A DNA stretch of 34,128 nt from Streptomyces altiplanensis (GTDB taxonomy: Bacteria; Actinomycetota; Actinomycetes; Streptomycetales; Streptomycetaceae): positions 1 to 34,128 of the forward strand of contig RHMC01000075.1 in NCBI GenBank assembly GCA_003719395.1, written 5' to 3'. Position numbers and translations under genes: made by a program. The notes beneath the pieces are model-generated. The model had not been told where the DNA came from and made no database searches. It was given only the letters and a program-made list of their open reading frames with translations. Positions 8,188 to 17,672 of this stretch are shown piece by piece. Each line of letters opens with the position of its first letter. The stretch's first letter is position 1.

Positions 8188-10430
8188 TGTGTCGCCTTTC
8201 GTATCAGGACTGTTTGTCGGCACGTCGCCGCTTTGCCCGTGCGTTTCGTGGCGCGCGCGGGGCAGGGCTCCTTCGCCTTGCCGGGTCCGACCGGCTGAGA
8301 CGCCGAGCGCACCGGGGTGCCGCGGAAGCCACCAATTGGCCCGTCCGGCGAGTCGCATCACCGCCGGGGCGAGCAGCATCCGGATGAGGGTGGCGTCGAT
8401 CAGGACCGCGAGCGTCACGCCGACACTGGTGACCTTCAGAGGCTTGAGCTCCGAGGTGGTCATGCCGGCGAAGACGACGATGATCACTGCTGCCGCCGAG
8501 GTGATCAGCGGTCCCGTACGGCACAGGACGGCGGTGACCGCCGCGTTGTTGTCGCCGGTGCGGTCGTACTCCTCCCGGGCACGGGAGAGCAGCAGCAGTT
8601 CGTAGTCCATCGACAGACCGAACGCGACGCACAGGACCAGCAGCACCTGCACCAGGTCGGTGTATCCGGTGACCGTGAAATCGCCAACGAGCCACCGCAG
8701 GTGCCCCTCCTGGAAGATCCACACCACGGCGCCCAGGGCGGCCGAGAGGCTGAGGAAGTTGAGGAGCAGAGCCTTCAGAGGCAGCAGCAGGCTGCGGGTG
8801 GCCCACAGCAGCAGGCACAGCGACGACCCCGCGACGACCACCAGAACGATCGGCAGGCCGGCCTTCAGGGCCTGTTCGGTGTCGGCCTGCAGCGCGGCGG
8901 CACCGCCGAACAGAGCGGGAGCGGGGGGCCGGACGGCGCGCAACCGGTCGAGCTGGCGCCGGCCCTCCGTCGAACCCGGCGCCGCCCGGGTGGCCACCGA
9001 AAGCCAGGTGCCCGCGGCGGATGCCCGTGCCGCGCCGTCCGGAGTGTCTCCGGTCCGGTGACCGGACCGGTAGCGGCCAGTGGCGGCAACCACCTCGTCC
9101 ACGCTCGTGACCGTCGACAGATTCCGCGCGTACGCGTCCAGGCGTGCGTCGTCGGGGGCCGCCGCCGGCCGGGGAGGACGATCACCGGCTGGGCGGCCGT
9201 CGGCGTCCCAGTGGCACGCCGGATCTCGTCGGCGGCCTGCCGCGCGCCGGCGGAGGTCGGCAGCGCCCGGTCGTCGGTCAGCCCGAAGGAGACGCGCAGG
9301 AACGGCAGCATGACCACGGCCAGCAGGCCGGCGGTGATGAGGGCGACCGGCAACGGACGGCGGTTCACCCGCCGGTTGAGCCCGTCCCAGAACGCGGTGG
9401 AGAGCCGGGACGGCCGTCGTCCGGTCCGGTTGATAATGCGGGGGCCGAGGCAGGACAGACCCGCAGGCACGATCAGCAGGGCACCGACCGCGACCAGGAG
9501 GACCGTGACACTGCCTGCCAGTCCCACGGAACGCAGCGGAGTGGAGGGGAAGAGCAGGAAGGCGGCCATGGACAGGGCGACGATGAGAGCCGACACCGTG
9601 ACGGTGCGGCCCGCCGTCCTCATGGTCGTCCGCAGAGCGGCCCGGGTGTCCGCCTCACCGTGCAGCTCCTCCCGGTGGCGCAGGACGAGGAAGAGGCTGT
9701 AGTCGACCGCGAGGGCGAAGGCCAGGGCGGTGGCTATGCCGGTGGCGAAGACCGAGATGTCGATGACGGCGCTGAGTGCCTTCAAAACAGCCTCGGTTAC
9801 CAGGACGGCGCAGGCGCCGACAACGGCGGGCAGCAGGGTCCAGAGCCAGGAGCGGACGACGATCCGGAGCAGCAGGATGATCGGCACGGCGGTGATCAGC
9901 TCGGCCCGGACCTGGTCGCGCCGGGACAGCTGGGTCAGCTCCCACGCGACCGGCGCGGTCCCTGTGGCCCGCACCACCAGGTCTCCCTGTCGTTCCGTCA
10001 GACGCGGGGCGAGGTGCCGGTACGCCTTCAGCGCGTCGGTCTCCTTTTCGCGCAGTTTGGCGACGATCAGGGCGGTCCGCCCGGTGCGGTCACGCAGTGC
10101 GGCTTCCTTCGTTTGCCAGTAGGAGCGGACGTAGACCGGGTCGGCGCCGCGCACGACGGCGGTGAGTCTTCGCCCGGCCTGCTCCGTCACCGGAGCGTCG
10201 ATGCCGTCCGGCGCGTGAACGGTCAGGACGAGGTCGGCGCTGCCCGCCCGGAAGTGCCGGGCGAGGTAGCTGTCGGCGCGTACCGCCTCTGCGTTCGGCG
10301 GGTACCCGGCGCCCGCGCTGAACCGCTCCTGGGCGCCCTGCCCGGCGAAGACCGCCACGCCGGCGGACAGGAGCGTCAGCACCAGCACGAGCAGGCGGTG
10401 CCGGGCGCTCCAGCACCCGAGCGTGACCAG
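8188..10430 (-). CDS. MMPL/RND-family transporter, frameshifted
   Basis: Membrane transporter of the MMPL branch of the RND superfamily, which also includes sterol- and lipid-handling proteins such as NPC1, Patched and HpnN. Two homologous halves are visible, each with clustered transmembrane helices and the charged pocket motif: AVDYSLFLVLRHREEL in the first half, SMDYELLLLSRAREEY in the second. The frame shifts near 9160-9170 in a CCGGCCGGCGGCGG run; the first half ends in AAQPVIVLPG and the second resumes at APDDARLDAYARNLSTV. After repair the protein is about 745 residues, normal for MMPL. The start is unclear: no ATG/GTG precedes LVTLGCWSARHRLL in frame, and a CTG at 10430 is the best position. 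It overlaps or abuts the cyclase stop at 10466. A role in exporting or placing the sterol product is inferred from position. Confidence 0.75.
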
Positions 10431-10465
10431 GACGCCGTCGGCCTCGCCGGCCGGGCGGGCGGCGT

Positions 10466-12535
10466 CTATGACGCTTCCCGGGCACCGAGCCACCGTCCCA
10501 GCGCCCAGACGGGGAAGTACTGGGCGTAGAGCCGGTAGTCGAGCATGCCCGTGCCGAAGAACACGCCGTTCACCGACGTCTGCTCCCATGCGCCGTCGGG
10601 ACGCTGGGTTCGGCACAGCCACTCCACCCCGCGGACCACGGCCGGGTCCTCGGGACCGTCGGTGTCCAGCAGCGCGAGCAGGGACCAGGCGGTCGACACC
10701 GGCTGGCTGCGGGCGTGCTCGGCATACCGGTTCTCGGTGCAGCCGCGATGGTGCTCGCCCCAGCCGCCGTCGGCCCGCTGCACGCCGCGCAGCCAGTCGG
10801 CGGCCCGCCGCAGCCGGGGATGGCCGGCGGGCAGACCGGCGGCGCGCAGCCCCCGGACGGCGAACCAGGTGCCGTAGATCCGGTTGACGCCCCAGGCGGC
10901 GGGCCAGGAGCCGTCCGCCGCCTGGCTGCTCATCAGGAAGGCGACCGCGCGCCTGCGGGAGCGGTCCACGCCGGACGAGAGCGGGCCCAAGACGTGCGCG
11001 GGCAGCCCGGCGAAGGCGGTCAGCGCGGAGGCGGTGCACTCCACGTAGGAGCCCTCGACCATGCAGTTGGAGAACATCTCCGACGGGTTGAGCGCCTCCA
11101 GCCATCGGCCGCCGCGCCGGCGCTCATAGGTGCCGAAGCCGCCGTCACGGTTCTGCCGCTCCAGCAGGAAGCGCACTGCACTGCGCAGGTCCCCATCCGG
11201 CAGGCGCTCCGTTCCAGGCACGGTCCGGGCGGCGTGGGCCAGCGCGGCGAGGGCCTCCGCCGTGCAGTCGCTGACCGGCCAGCGGTGCCCGCCCTCGGAG
11301 AAGCACCAGCCGCCGAGGGCGGGCGAGCGTGCGGTGACCTCCGGCCGGGGGATCTCCGCGGTGACCTGCGCGCCGCGCAGGAAGCCGGCCGCCCGGCGCA
11401 CCCCGTCGGCGAGAGCCGGTTCCGGCTCGCGCCCGGCGGCCTGCCCGGGTGCCCGATCGGCGGCCTGCCCGGCGAGAAGCGCTTCCATGGTGAAGGCGGT
11501 GTCCCAGGTCTGGGAACGGGCCCCCGCGTACCGGGTGCCCCCCGCCTCGTCGGTCCAGCCCCAATACGCCTGGGCGTCCAGTGCCCGGGTGACGGCAGCG
11601 GAGCCCGGTCGTGCCGCGTGCAACACCAGCACGTCGAGCAGCGCGTTGACCGGGGAAAGCCCCAGTTCACCGGTGACCAGTTGTTCGTGCTCCACCCTCC
11701 GCAGGCATCGTTCGAGGGCACGCCGGCGGAGCGGCGGAGCGGGCCGCAGCTCGTATCCGGACAGCACCGTGTTCACCGCGCGCAGCAGGAGCCCCGCCGG
11801 CCGGTGGACATCCGTACCGGCGGAACGGCGATCGCGTGGCAGGACGTCCGAGCCGAACAGCTCCTGCCGCAACCGGACGCCCAGCGGCCCCTGGTCGGCC
11901 TGGAAACGGACGCCGTAGAGGTAGGCCATGGCCTGGTAGACGGAACGGGTGTGGCAGTAGAACCGGTCCGGATGCACCGGCGCCCGGCCTGGCAGCAGGA
12001 ACATTTCCGGCGGGGTAGGGGGCACACCCCGGTAGTCGTACAGACCGATCAGCGCCAGCCAGAACTTCCCCCAGGCGGGCACCGCGCGGGCACCGCCGGG
12101 CAGGGTGTGCATCCACGCGGCGGCACGCCGGCACAGCGGTCCGTCGGCGGGTACGCCGAGCAGCCGCAGGGCGACATAGGCGAGCACCGTGCAGTAGAGG
12201 GAGGGCTCTGAGGACTCGGAGTGCTGGCCCCAGCCGCCCTCGCCCGTCACCGTGGCGCGGTAGTGCCGGATCATCGCCTCGCGTTCGTGCGGGTGTGACG
12301 GATGACCTGTGACCGCGCGGACGATGACGTACTGGGAGAGAATCATGGTGTTCCACACCATTTCGCCCTCCCAGCAGCCGTCGGGCCGCTGCTGTGAGGC
12401 CAACCGGTCAGCCGCGTGGCGGTACGCCGTCCCGGGCGGGAGGGTTGGCGGGATCGCCGGCCGAATCGGAGGGCTCGGAGGACCGGCCATCCCGGCGGGG
12501 GCTCCGGCGGACCAAGTCGGCGTTCTCTCGGGCAA
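10466..12535 (-). CDS. osc: Oxidosqualene cyclase (lanosterol/cycloartenol synthase type)
   Basis: Cyclises 2,3-oxidosqualene to a tetracyclic triterpene, the committed step of sterol synthesis. 689 residues. The protonating-acid motif is DCTAE (Asp423, Cys424), as in oxidosqualene cyclases; squalene-hopene cyclases have DDTA here. The second Cys that hydrogen-bonds this Asp is present in VECTAS (Cys500, human Cys533), as are GGFGTYE (Tyr470, human Tyr503) and the His-containing YCHTRSVYQAMAYLYGVRF. QW repeats are visible (DGCWEGE, DGGFGTYE, DGSWPAAWG, DGGWGEHH, DGAWEQ). LNPSEMFSN and GTWFAVRGL match human lanosterol synthase. The start is TTG with GGGAG seven bases upstream; it overlaps the end of Rieske 2. 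Which skeleton is made (lanosterol, cycloartenol, parkeol or other) cannot be decided by eye. Confidence 0.93.
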   Translation of the reverse strand: MPERTPTWSAGAPAGMAGPPSPPIRPAIPPTLPPGTAYRHAADRLASQQRPDGCWEGEMVWNTMILSQYVIVRAVTGHPSHPHEREAMIRHYRATVTGEGGWGQHSESSEPSLYCTVLAYVALRLLGVPADGPLCRRAAAWMHTLPGGARAVPAWGKFWLALIGLYDYRGVPPTPPEMFLLPGRAPVHPDRFYCHTRSVYQAMAYLYGVRFQADQGPLGVRLRQELFGSDVLPRDRRSAGTDVHRPAGLLLRAVNTVLSGYELRPAPPLRRRALERCLRRVEHEQLVTGELGLSPVNALLDVLVLHAARPGSAAVTRALDAQAYWGWTDEAGGTRYAGARSQTWDTAFTMEALLAGQAADRAPGQAAGREPEPALADGVRRAAGFLRGAQVTAEIPRPEVTARSPALGGWCFSEGGHRWPVSDCTAEALAALAHAARTVPGTERLPDGDLRSAVRFLLERQNRDGGFGTYERRRGGRWLEALNPSEMFSNCMVEGSYVECTASALTAFAGLPAHVLGPLSSGVDRSRRRAVAFLMSSQAADGSWPAAWGVNRIYGTWFAVRGLRAAGLPAGHPRLRRAADWLRGVQRADGGWGEHHRGCTENRYAEHARSQPVSTAWSLLALLDTDGPEDPAVVRGVEWLCRTQRPDGAWEQTSVNGVFFGTGMLDYRLYAQYFPVWALGRWLGAREAS

Positions 12536-13621
12536 GGTGCTGCTCCCACTTGCGGATGGTGAGGTCCTGGAAGAGGTGCACGGCCGGGTTCAGCTCGACC
12601 ACGGGCGAGGTGAAGTTGCGTTCGTAGCCTTCTTGTTCCGCTTCCACCGCGGTGCCGTCCTGGCGCAGCAGCGGACGGACGGCGAGGGCTCCGGCGGCTT
12701 TCATCAGTGGCCCCATCAGTGGCCGGGGCACGCGTGCCCGGGCGCCGGGGATTTTCAGCGCGTCGAAGTAGAAGAGGAAGAAGACCCGGGTGGTGGTCCG
12801 GTCCATAGGCAGCACGAAACACCAGTGCTTGATGCCGCCCCCGGTGTCCGACCGCTGGTAGGGGTACTCGTACACGAGGTCGATGCTCGTGGTGTCCACC
12901 CGGCGCCGGTCGACGAAGCGCCCGGTCAGACGCCCGCCGCCGATCACCGTGTCGTAGCCGAGCCGGACGGTGTCGCCGACCGTCTCGCAGTGCGTCAGCC
13001 GGGCGTCCCAGAAGGGCCGGTACTTGCGGTGCAGATAGGCGTGGGTGAAGTCGCTGACGTTGTCAATGATCATCGAGTGGTGCGCCCGCCAGGTGTAGTC
13101 CGCGTCGATCCGCGCCCAGGGCCGCGGCCCGTCGAGTTCGGGGATGTCCGGGACACGCCGTTGTTCCGCCATCGCCGGGTCACCGGGGAACAGCCAGATC
13201 AGGCCGTGGCGGGCGGTGACCGGATAGCTGCGCACCCTGACCTCGGGGCGGCGCGCCCGAAGAGGTCGTGGGCGTAGTGGACGACCCGGCCGGTGCCCTC
13301 GTAGGTCCAACCGTGGTAGGTGCACGTCAGGTGGCAGCCGTCGACCTGTCCGCGGCTCAGGGCGAGCTGGCGGTGGGCACACCGGTTCTCCAGCGCCCGC
13401 AGCGTGCCGTCCTCGCCCCGGTACAGGGCGATCGAACGTCCCCAAAAGCGGGTCTCGACTACGTCGCCCGGCCGCACCGCGTGCTCGTACTCGACGGCGT
13501 ACCAGTAGTCGGGATCCAGGCCGGCGGCACGGGCCTTCTGCCGCTTGTTACGGGCGTCGGCGAAGTCCGGGGGGCCCGCGGCGGGGCGTCCGGCGGGTGT
13601 GGTCGGTCGCTGGGAACTCAA
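12408..13621 (-). CDS. Rieske non-heme iron oxygenase 2 (candidate C4-demethylase oxygenase), frameshifted
   Basis: Rieske oxygenase of a different subfamily from numbers 1 and 3. The cluster ligands are CAHRQLALS (Cys81, His83) and CTYHGWTYE (Cys100, His103). The mononuclear iron site is IDNVSDFTHAYLH. The frame breaks near 13246-13256 in a GGGGCGGCGCGCCC run: the upstream part ends in YAHDLFGR and the downstream part resumes PEVRVRSYPVTARHGLIWLF. The start is a TTG at 13621 overlapping the CYP51 stop (TTGA), with AAAGG about 8 bases upstream. It lies between CYP51 and the cyclase and in the same operon as the 3beta-HSD. Because bacteria such as Methylococcus remove the C4 methyl with a Rieske oxygenase (SdmA) plus a dehydrogenase (SdmB), this is my preferred SdmA-like candidate; that is inference. 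Confidence 0.8.
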
Positions 13622-15048
13622 GAGAACGCCTTTGCGGTACGGACGGGACGGGTCGGGGCGGGGCATCTGCGGTAACGGATCAGGCAGGGTGCCTGGGGAG
13701 CCGGCACGAAGGTCGAGTAATCGGGTGGGTGGGGCCCCGCGCCCAGCTCCAGCTCGTAGCGACGCAGCAGCACGCTCCAGATGGTCTTCACCTGCTGGTA
13801 GGCGAACGCCATGCCGACACACCGGTGCTTCCCGCCGCCGAAACCGATCAGGGCGTACGGCACCGTGTGCTCTTCTCTGCCGGGCGCGTACCGGTCGGGG
13901 TCGTACAGATCGGGGTCGGAGAAGACTGTTGGCAGCCGGTGCGAGACGGCCGGGGAGACCATGACCAGGGTTCCGGCGGGAACCACATGCCGGCCGTGCC
14001 GGAAGTCGCGCAGCGCCTTGCGGATCAGCACGACCAGCGGCGGGTGCAGGCGCTCGGCCTCCCTCACGCACCACTCCAGCCGCTCCATACGGCGCAGCAG
14101 CGGCACCGTGAGCGGGCCGTGCTCGCCGACGGTCTCCTTCTGTTCCGCGAAGAGTGGGGGCAGGTGGCCGGGGTGGGTCAGGAGCAGCACCCCCGTCCAG
14201 GCCGCGAGGACGGCGCTCGTGTGCTGGCCAGCGAAGATCATGCCGATCAGCAGGCCGATGACCGTGTCGTCGGGAAGCGAGGCCCCATCCGGGGTCCGGG
14301 CCGCCAGGAGGGTGGCCAGCATGTCCTCGGATTCCCCGCCGCGCGGGGTACCGGGGAGGCTGCCGGTGCTGCGGCGCTCGGAGATGACTTCGGCGAGCGC
14401 GCGGCCGATGGCAGCGCGCGCCCGGTCCCGGCGCCGGAACGCGGGCAGCGGCAGACCGGGGTTCAGCAGACCGGCCAGCCGGATCCCGGCCTCCAGGTCC
14501 CGGTACAGGTCCGGCAGGTCCGGGCCCAGGCGGTGGCTGACCTCGGGGCCGAGCAGACAGCGGGTGGCGATCCTGACGGTCAGTTCGTTCATCGTCGCGA
14601 CGAGGTCTGCCGTACCACTCTCTCCCCAGGCACCGAAATACGCCTCCGCCTCCTCCTCCATGACCTGCGCGTGGGCACCCAGCCGGCGTGAAGTGACAGC
14701 AGGCAGCAGATGGCCGATCTGGCGGTCCATCTCCTCCGGTTCCGCGTCGTAGGCGACCCCCCGGCCGAACACCGGTGTCATGAAGCGGTACGCCTCCCGG
14801 GGGCTGAGTACCGATTCGTCGGCGCGGAACACCGCCTCCTGTGCGGCCGGGCCGCACAGGAACACCACGGGCTGCCCCAGCAGGGTGAAGGCGAAGATGT
14901 CTCCCGCCCGGTGGCGGGCGCGGCGCAGGAAGTCGACGGGGTTGTGGCCGAAGGCGAGGGCATGTCCCATCCAGGGCAGGCGCACGCCGCCGAGCCGGGG
15001 CGGCGCCTCCGGCCGGTCCACCGAGTCCCCACGGAGGCCCCCGGTCAC
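13618..15048 (-). CDS. cyp51: Cytochrome P450, sterol 14alpha-demethylase (CYP51)
   Basis: Removes the 14alpha-methyl group of the cyclised triterpene in three oxidations, leaving a delta14 sterol. 476 residues. It carries CYP51-specific motifs: the B-helix/BC-loop REAYRFMTPVFGRGVAYD, the I-helix FAGQHTSAVLA (His-Thr pair instead of the usual acid-Thr), the K-helix REAERLHPPLVVLIRKA, and the heme loop FGGGKHRCVG (Cys410) followed by FAYQQVKTIWSVLLRRYELEL, very like the eukaryotic and mycobacterial enzymes. There is no N-terminal membrane anchor, as in bacterial CYP51. The start is GTG, overlapping the stop of the 3beta-HSD as GTGA (coupled translation); its own stop overlaps the TTG of Rieske 2. 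Ferredoxin partners are not in the window. Confidence 0.92.
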   Translation of the reverse strand: MTGGLRGDSVDRPEAPPRLGGVRLPWMGHALAFGHNPVDFLRRARHRAGDIFAFTLLGQPVVFLCGPAAQEAVFRADESVLSPREAYRFMTPVFGRGVAYDAEPEEMDRQIGHLLPAVTSRRLGAHAQVMEEEAEAYFGAWGESGTADLVATMNELTVRIATRCLLGPEVSHRLGPDLPDLYRDLEAGIRLAGLLNPGLPLPAFRRRDRARAAIGRALAEVISERRSTGSLPGTPRGGESEDMLATLLAARTPDGASLPDDTVIGLLIGMIFAGQHTSAVLAAWTGVLLLTHPGHLPPLFAEQKETVGEHGPLTVPLLRRMERLEWCVREAERLHPPLVVLIRKALRDFRHGRHVVPAGTLVMVSPAVSHRLPTVFSDPDLYDPDRYAPGREEHTVPYALIGFGGGKHRCVGMAFAYQQVKTIWSVLLRRYELELGAGPHPPDYSTFVPAPQAPCLIRYRRCPAPTRPVRTAKAFS

Positions 15049-16117
15049 TGGGTGCTCACCGCGAACGACTCCTCGGCGGCCGTCCGCCGGTTGCTCCGCG
15101 AAGCGACGGCGATCCGCCGCCCTCCGCTGATCAGACGGCGGCGCACGAAACAGGCATACGCCTGTTCCACGGCCGAGGCGATGTCGGTGGGCCGGTATCC
15201 CAGTTCACCGACGGCCCGCGAGCAGTCGGCCCGTCGCTGCGAGCGCAGGAACCGGACGGCCGCCGGCGTGAAGCGGCCCTGCCGGTGCGGTGCCAGCACG
15301 GCCCGCAGGGGCTGCACCAGTTCCGCGGCCCCGGCCATCACCGCGCCGGGCACCCGCAGCGACGGCGGGGCCGACCGCAGACGGCACTGTAGAGGTCCAT
15401 CATCTCGTCGACCGTCCGGAACTCCGTGGACAGCAGGTACTTGCGCCCGGCCCTGCCGTGCCGCATGGCCAGGACATGCCCATCCACGACGTCCTGGGCA
15501 GAGACGAACTCGAAGCCGCCCGGCAGATAGGCGCGCAGCCGGCCCGCGGCGAAGTCGAGCAGTACGCGTCCCATCCGTGACGGCCGGTAGTCGTGCGGCC
15601 CGATGATCGCGGTGGAGGCGGCGATCACCACGTCGAGGCCCGCCGCGGCGGCGCGCAGGCACTCGTGCTCCACGAGAACCTTGCTGATGGTGTAAGGGGT
15701 GTGCCGCGCGAACGGGTAGAACGGCAGGTCTTCGGTGCTGGGCCGGCCGAAGGCATAGTCGCCCGTAGCGCTGAACGACCCGGTGACCACCACCCGAGCG
15801 ATCTCGTGGCGCCGGGCGGCGTCCAGGACGTGGCGTGTGCCGAGGACGTTGGTCCGATAGATGTCCCGCCGGCCACCGGAGGTCGTGGAGACCTGCGCGG
15901 CGCAGTGGTAGACCCGGTCGCAGCCGGCCACCGCCCGGGCGGTCGCGGCCGGGTCACGCAGGTCGCCGAAGACCCGCTGGACGGCGAGCCCTTCGAGGGC
16001 CTCCGGCTGCGCGGAGCGCTCATCGGAGACCAGCACTCGCACCTCCTCGCCGTCGGCCAGCAGCCTGCGGACAAGATTGGCGCCGAGGTGTCCGCTGCCT
16101 CCTGTCACCAGTAGCAC
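15045..16117 (-). CDS. 3beta-hydroxysteroid / C4-decarboxylating dehydrogenase (NSDHL/SdmB-like), frameshifted
   Basis: Extended short-chain dehydrogenase. The N-terminal NAD-binding motif is VTGGSGHLGANLVRRLL. DLRDP and VYHCAAQVS follow, and the catalytic YTISK (Tyr, Lys) is in place; the sequence between matches 3beta-HSD/NSDHL proteins (NVLGTRHVLDAARRHEIARVV, IIGPHDYRPSRMG). The first frame ends after DLYSAVCG near 15376; the C-terminal part continues in another frame as SAPPSLRVPGAVMAG...YRPTDIASAVEQAYACF, so one base is missing or extra in GGTCGGCCCC. Repaired length is about 356 residues, normal for NSDHL. Likely reaction: oxidation of the 3-hydroxyl with loss of a C4 carboxyl, after Rieske oxidation. 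The start is GTG with AGGGGA seven bases upstream; first gene of the leftward operon. Confidence 0.85.
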
Positions 16118-16308
16118 GGGCCGTCCCCTTAAGTTTTTTCAGACATGCGCGAATAAATCGCCGAAAAGGAATGTATGTGAACATAATGCGCGAATAGTTC
16201 CCTTGTTTCCATGACGACTCGCCTGCCGCCCGGCTGACCGGCCGATACCGTCTGGCTGGCCCGCCCCGTCCGTCCCGTCCGAGAAGTGAGCCGAGGAAGA
16301 GAGGAGAC
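16118..16308. promoter_or_regulatory. Divergent promoter region with direct repeats
   Basis: The 191-base gap between the divergent 3beta-HSD and squalene-epoxidase-like genes contains an unusually AT-rich patch (16125-16205). An 11-bp direct repeat ATGCGCGAATA occurs at 16145-16155 and 16186-16196, 41 bases apart (about four helical turns). Between them is an imperfect palindrome ATGTATGTGAACAT. This is where promoters and an operator for both transcription units would be expected. The regulator is not identifiable and none is encoded within the sterol block. Confidence 0.5.
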
Positions 16309-17625
16309 ATGGTGGACTCGGCCGATGTGGTCGTCGTGGGAGCGGGACCGGCCGGCTGCGCCTGCGCTCTGTCCTTCGCCCGCCGGGGAGCCCGGGTGCT
16401 GGTACTGGAAGCTCAACGGGCCCCGGTCCGCCGCCTGGCCGGGGAGTGGATCCAGCCCGCCGGCGTAGAAGCGCTGCGCCGGCTCGGTGTGGACGTGCAC
16501 CGGGACGGCCCCGGAACGGCCAACCACGGTTTCGTCATGCACCCCGGGGACGGCAGTGCACCGATCGCCCTGCCCTTCTCCACGGGTGAGGCGGTGAGCC
16601 TGCCACACGCCGAGCTGACCGCGCTGCTGCGCCGGGCCGCGGCCGGCCACCCCGCCGTCGAGCTGCGCACGGACGTACGCGTCCTGGCCGCCGAGGAGTC
16701 CGGCCTGGTACGCACCTCCCGCGGTTCCATGCGCGGGGCACTGGTTGTGGGCGCCGACGGCCGCGCCTCCGTGGTCCGCACCGCGCTCCGCGCCGAACGG
16801 ACGGACCGTACCCCCTTCTCCTACACGGCCGGACTACTGCTCACCGACGCAGTCCTGCCGCGCGAACAGCACGGCCACGTCGTGCTCGGTGGTCCGGGAC
16901 CCGCACTCGCCTACCGGCTAGACAGGGACACTGTCCGCCTCTGCCTGGACGTGCCGCCGGCCCGGCCGCCGGCCCCGGCCCTGCTCTCCTACCTGTGGCA
17001 CGGCTACGCCGATGCCCTGCCGGCGGGCCTGCGTACAGCAGTGGCGGAGCAGCTACGGGCCGGACGGGTGCAGTGGGCGGCCAACTACTTCCAGCCCCAC
17101 GCCTTCTACGGCAGCGGTCGCCGAGCCCTGGTCGGGGACGCGGCCGGCTGCGTCCACCCGCTGTCGGCGTCCGGACTCACCTCCGCCTTCCTGGACGGCG
17201 AGTGCCTGGCCCGCTCGACCGACGTGGCCGCCTACGCCAGACAACGGAGTGCCGCATGCCGGGTTTCCGACCGGCTCGCCGCTTGTCTGCACCGCATTCT
17301 CACCGACCGCTCTCCCGCCACCCGGGCGCTGCGGCAGGCCATGTTCACCGTCTGGCGCGTAGACGAGCGGCGAAGGGACCGCATGCTGCGGCTGCTGGCC
17401 ATGACGGAGCTGCGCCGACACACGTTCGCCACCGCGTTCCTCCATGTGCTGACCCGCGCGCTGTCCTCGTCCGCACGGAACGCGGTGATCGACGGCCAGT
17501 GGGAGGAACTGGTCCGGGAACTGAACGGATTCGCCGGCTGGCTGCAGTGGCTCGCCCAACTCCGCGCGGGTGTCCCGGAGTCCCCGGGCGGTGTGCACCG
17601 CGCCGTGGCCTTTCTCGGTCCGTGA
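16309..17625 (+). CDS. Squalene-epoxidase-like FAD monooxygenase
   Basis: Class A flavin monooxygenase, 438 residues. The FAD motif VVVVGAGPAGCACALSFARRG is at the N-terminus. GEWIQPAGVEALRRLG corresponds to GELLQPGG of squalene monooxygenases, and VVGADGRASVVR is the DG motif. ALVGDAAGCVHPLSASGLTSAFLDGE is the second FAD site, similar to GDAxNMRHPLTGGGM of squalene epoxidase. The C-terminal half is helical, with the R/L-rich pattern seen in epoxidases. In a cluster with an oxidosqualene cyclase the obvious task is squalene to 2,3-oxidosqualene. A hydroxylase acting on a later intermediate is the alternative. It has a GAGGAGA ribosome site and its own divergent promoter, and it is the only plus-strand gene inside the block. 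Confidence 0.8.
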   Translation: MVDSADVVVVGAGPAGCACALSFARRGARVLVLEAQRAPVRRLAGEWIQPAGVEALRRLGVDVHRDGPGTANHGFVMHPGDGSAPIALPFSTGEAVSLPHAELTALLRRAAAGHPAVELRTDVRVLAAEESGLVRTSRGSMRGALVVGADGRASVVRTALRAERTDRTPFSYTAGLLLTDAVLPREQHGHVVLGGPGPALAYRLDRDTVRLCLDVPPARPPAPALLSYLWHGYADALPAGLRTAVAEQLRAGRVQWAANYFQPHAFYGSGRRALVGDAAGCVHPLSASGLTSAFLDGECLARSTDVAAYARQRSAACRVSDRLAACLHRILTDRSPATRALRQAMFTVWRVDERRRDRMLRLLAMTELRRHTFATAFLHVLTRALSSSARNAVIDGQWEELVRELNGFAGWLQWLAQLRAGVPESPGGVHRAVAFLGP

Positions 17626-17672
17626 CGCCGGTCCCTGAGCCCTCGGTGTGCGGTCTCCTGCGCCCAGGTACG

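Noticed and set aside
8865..11105. A minus-strand protein starting at 11105 that includes the MMPL first half
   Set aside because: The first about 220 residues lie antiphase inside the cyclase gene and show no similarity; the MMPL signal begins only near LVTLGCWSARHRLL at about 10430.
10466..12535. Squalene-hopene cyclase (hopanoid) identity for the cyclase
   Set aside because: The acid motif is DCTAE rather than DDTA, the second conserved Cys and GGF-TYE Tyr of oxidosqualene cyclases are present, and a monooxygenase, CYP51, EBP, SMT and DHCR24 surround it.
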